From NCBI GenBank assembly GCA_024305405.1, contig JAKNDB010000087.1, positions 4,714,501 through 4,778,500 of the forward strand: a stretch of DNA of 64,000 bases, read 5' to 3'. Position 1 is the stretch's first letter, and every line of letters starts with the position of its first letter. This document shows, piece after piece, positions 61,903-64,000 of this stretch. A program made the position numbers and the translations under genes. This stretch comes from Dirofilaria immitis. Lineage: Eukaryota > Nematoda > Chromadorea > Rhabditida > Onchocercidae. Below the pieces are notes generated by a model. It was not told the origin of the DNA. It saw only the letters and a program-made list of their open reading frames with translations, and ran no database searches.

Positions 61903-64000
61903 CTAGTTGCTGTATATCATTTTGTGGGATCGACTTGGTTAGTGCTGATTGCAATGTCCTAGTTGAAGATAATAATGAATAATGAATTATTGTCCTTTAT
62001 TAAACAAACAGATGTAATTCATCATCATTAAGTAATTATCGAACATCTGAAAAATTTATGATTTGAATGACTTTTTCAAATAGAAAGGGTTCATTTTTAC
62101 TCCGCTTATCGATTTTTCTTATAATTTTGGAATTTTCTCTTATTTGAAAGTGCAGCAGATTAATTTGTTCAGATGTTCTTTATTGTGATCCGCTTTACAA
62201 GAAATATATTTCTATATTCTTTTAAAAATTTTATTTTTCGCTATGTTTTAAATTGCTCTCTGCATAATTGTATCATTTTCTATGCCATTGTGCTATTTAT
62301 TAATTTTTACTTATCTTAAATATCTATAACGATCTTTATCCTGGATCAGTTCATTTTCTTGCTCTTCCTAATTTATTAAATAGTTCGTAATTTGAGAATA
62401 TTCTCACTTAGCGGAAACTAAAATTCATTTTTAAATTAACAATCCAAAAGTGTATTAGTATCTAAAAACTGAGTCATTCCTTAGATGAGTTCTGTATATT
62501 TTATGATGATGATGGTATTGTATAAATAGTTAGAGTTTAACCGGCAGCATTCATAATAAAATATTATGCAATTGATTTTTGTACCATAACTCTTCATTGT
62601 TCTGCAGTTAGAGAGAATGATATCATTGGAGAGGAAAAGATATAATTACTTCACTGCATATGTTACGTTTTAAACCAATATTTCTATGTATATCAATGTT
62701 CAAAAAAATGTTATATTTTGATTTCTGACATTAGTGTAGTTTCTGACCAATATTTTATCAGTTATCCAATTTTTCCTGTAGATATGAACTATTGTTTGCT
62801 TAGTTCAAGATCTTAGTATCTCTTAACATAAACGGTTAAATCAGTCATTACTAGCTGTTTGTTAGTGTTTGTTAAATTACTGCGAGCCGAAGAACTATTT
62901 CTGAGGTAAATAATTCATGTAATAAATTGATCGTGCAAGATGTGTACGTAATGGCCGTAATTTCGTTGCTTTTTCATTGCTAGTATGCTTTTTTTATCAT
63001 TTCTTTGCAAATATTAACCGCAGTTGTACTTGAAGATAACAAATTTGTCAACCTTACCTTTTTATCTATGAGTTACGGTTTTATGCTTTTACATGGCAGA
63101 AGTGCAAGAATGCAGAGGTATATTGGATTTTAGTTCCATTTATTTATGCTTTTCAAAGTGTTTTTGACTTCAAAAACATGGAGGACAGGTTTTATGATTA
63201 CTTTCTTAATTGTATTTTCTTCCAGATGCATTTTTTTGATTGTGGCTTTTCAAATTTGCCAAAAATGTTCTAGCATGACTTCTTGAGTAGTCTGCTCTAG
63301 ATGTTAGTTTTCATTTCCTATTGAAAAATAAAATGCAATATCGAAAAAATGATTAATTACCAGTGATAATGCAAAAATGGAATTTCGGTATTTTTGCAAT
63401 ATTTCAACAAACACGCTTATTTTGCGTTTGAATATTTATGACTATATATTCTTATTTTTTTATCCTAATATTTGTCACTGATTATTTATTTGCACTTATC
63501 ATTATTTGTCACTATCAGTTTTCTCATTCGTCCCAATATTTAATTGCTGAATAGCGGATAATTAATTGCTAGTATGAAACTGGGCGAATTTTCCAAAATT
63601 TAGATGTATTATCAATGGAGTTAATCTTTTATTGGAGTTCTGCTGTGGATTTCAATGTATCGGTAATTTCTGTTTGTTTCTTGATGTAGTCTTCAATTTC
63701 TATGTTCATTTTATTATCTACAAAATTGTCTCATTTATGAAGCAAAGTGAAAGAGCAAATATCATGATTTTTTGAAGTTTTAGAAGAAGGTACAAGAAAA
63801 AATTAGGCTAAAAAAATAAAGAAAATCTTCAGAATAATGCTATAATTATGTTCACCAAATATTGATGTAGAATTGGCTTTATTTTTTGGGACATATTTCT
63901 TAATTAAGAAGAAAATATTTTATTTCTGAGAAAATTCTTAAGGAAATATGAAATTGTTAGAGTAACAGCTACGTTACATGCTAGTTATGATCTTAAATAA
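61903..64000. other. Downstream flank, no gene seen
   Basis: About 2.1 kb of AT-rich sequence after the transporter gene, including probable 3' UTR. I recognise no coding exon, RNA gene or repeat up to the end of the window. Confidence 0.45.

Noticed and set aside
1..64000. tRNA, rRNA, CRISPR arrays, replication origins
   Set aside because: I looked for T-loop-like GGTTCRANNCC boxes on both strands, regular spacer-repeat arrays and rRNA-like stretches, and saw none. A covariance-model scan was not possible here.

Overview
This window looks like nuclear DNA of a parasitic nematode, most likely a filarial-type (spirurid) worm. The base composition is strongly AT-rich, exons are short and separated by GT-AG introns of about 60 to 1,100 bases, and the protein families fit: an SXP/RAL-2 antigen, a venom-allergen-like (CAP) protein, a ShKT-domain secreted protein and a tandem CCCH zinc-finger protein. 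I see no bacterial operons, CRISPR arrays, rRNA or tRNA genes. The species cannot be fixed from the sequence alone.

Layout. Left part: MTO1 (mitochondrial tRNA wobble-uridine modification, + strand, 213-4713); a single-domain CAP/VAL gene (- strand, 7319-9205); a worn C2H2 zinc-finger gene (+, 11818-12221); a doublecortin-domain gene with a long low-complexity tail (-, 13652-18926). Middle: a gene joining a signal peptide, a ShKT domain and a nitrobindin-type haem-binding barrel (+, 22356-24884); an 8.8 kb gene-poor stretch with a possible solo LTR; an SXP/RAL-2 gene (+, 33700-35244); a microsomal cytochrome P450 (+, 35767-39256); a secreted acidic protein and a second unrecognised gene (+, 40348-43346); an ABHD17-like serine hydrolase (+, 43530-47168). 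Right part: a TIS11/PIE-1-type CCCH gene (+, 50421-51420); a PUM3/PUF6-like gene (-, 52032-56370), preceded 120 bases upstream on the same strand by a basic, RRP1-like gene tail (an operon-like arrangement); an SLC35F6-like transporter (+, 58385-61902).

The genes form no single pathway. Two themes are visible. One is secreted or host-interface proteins (CAP, ShKT-nitrobindin, SXP/RAL-2, acidic protein). The other is a pair of probable nucleolar ribosome-assembly proteins in operon-like order.

The most interesting item is the ShKT-nitrobindin fusion, whose six exons close in one reading frame of 230 residues. A second general point affects all annotation here: at least fifteen conserved exons each need exactly one extra base in a short homopolymer to stay in frame. 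That pattern suggests homopolymer deletions in the assembly rather than gene decay. Coordinates given for genes are from first to last supported coding base and include introns.
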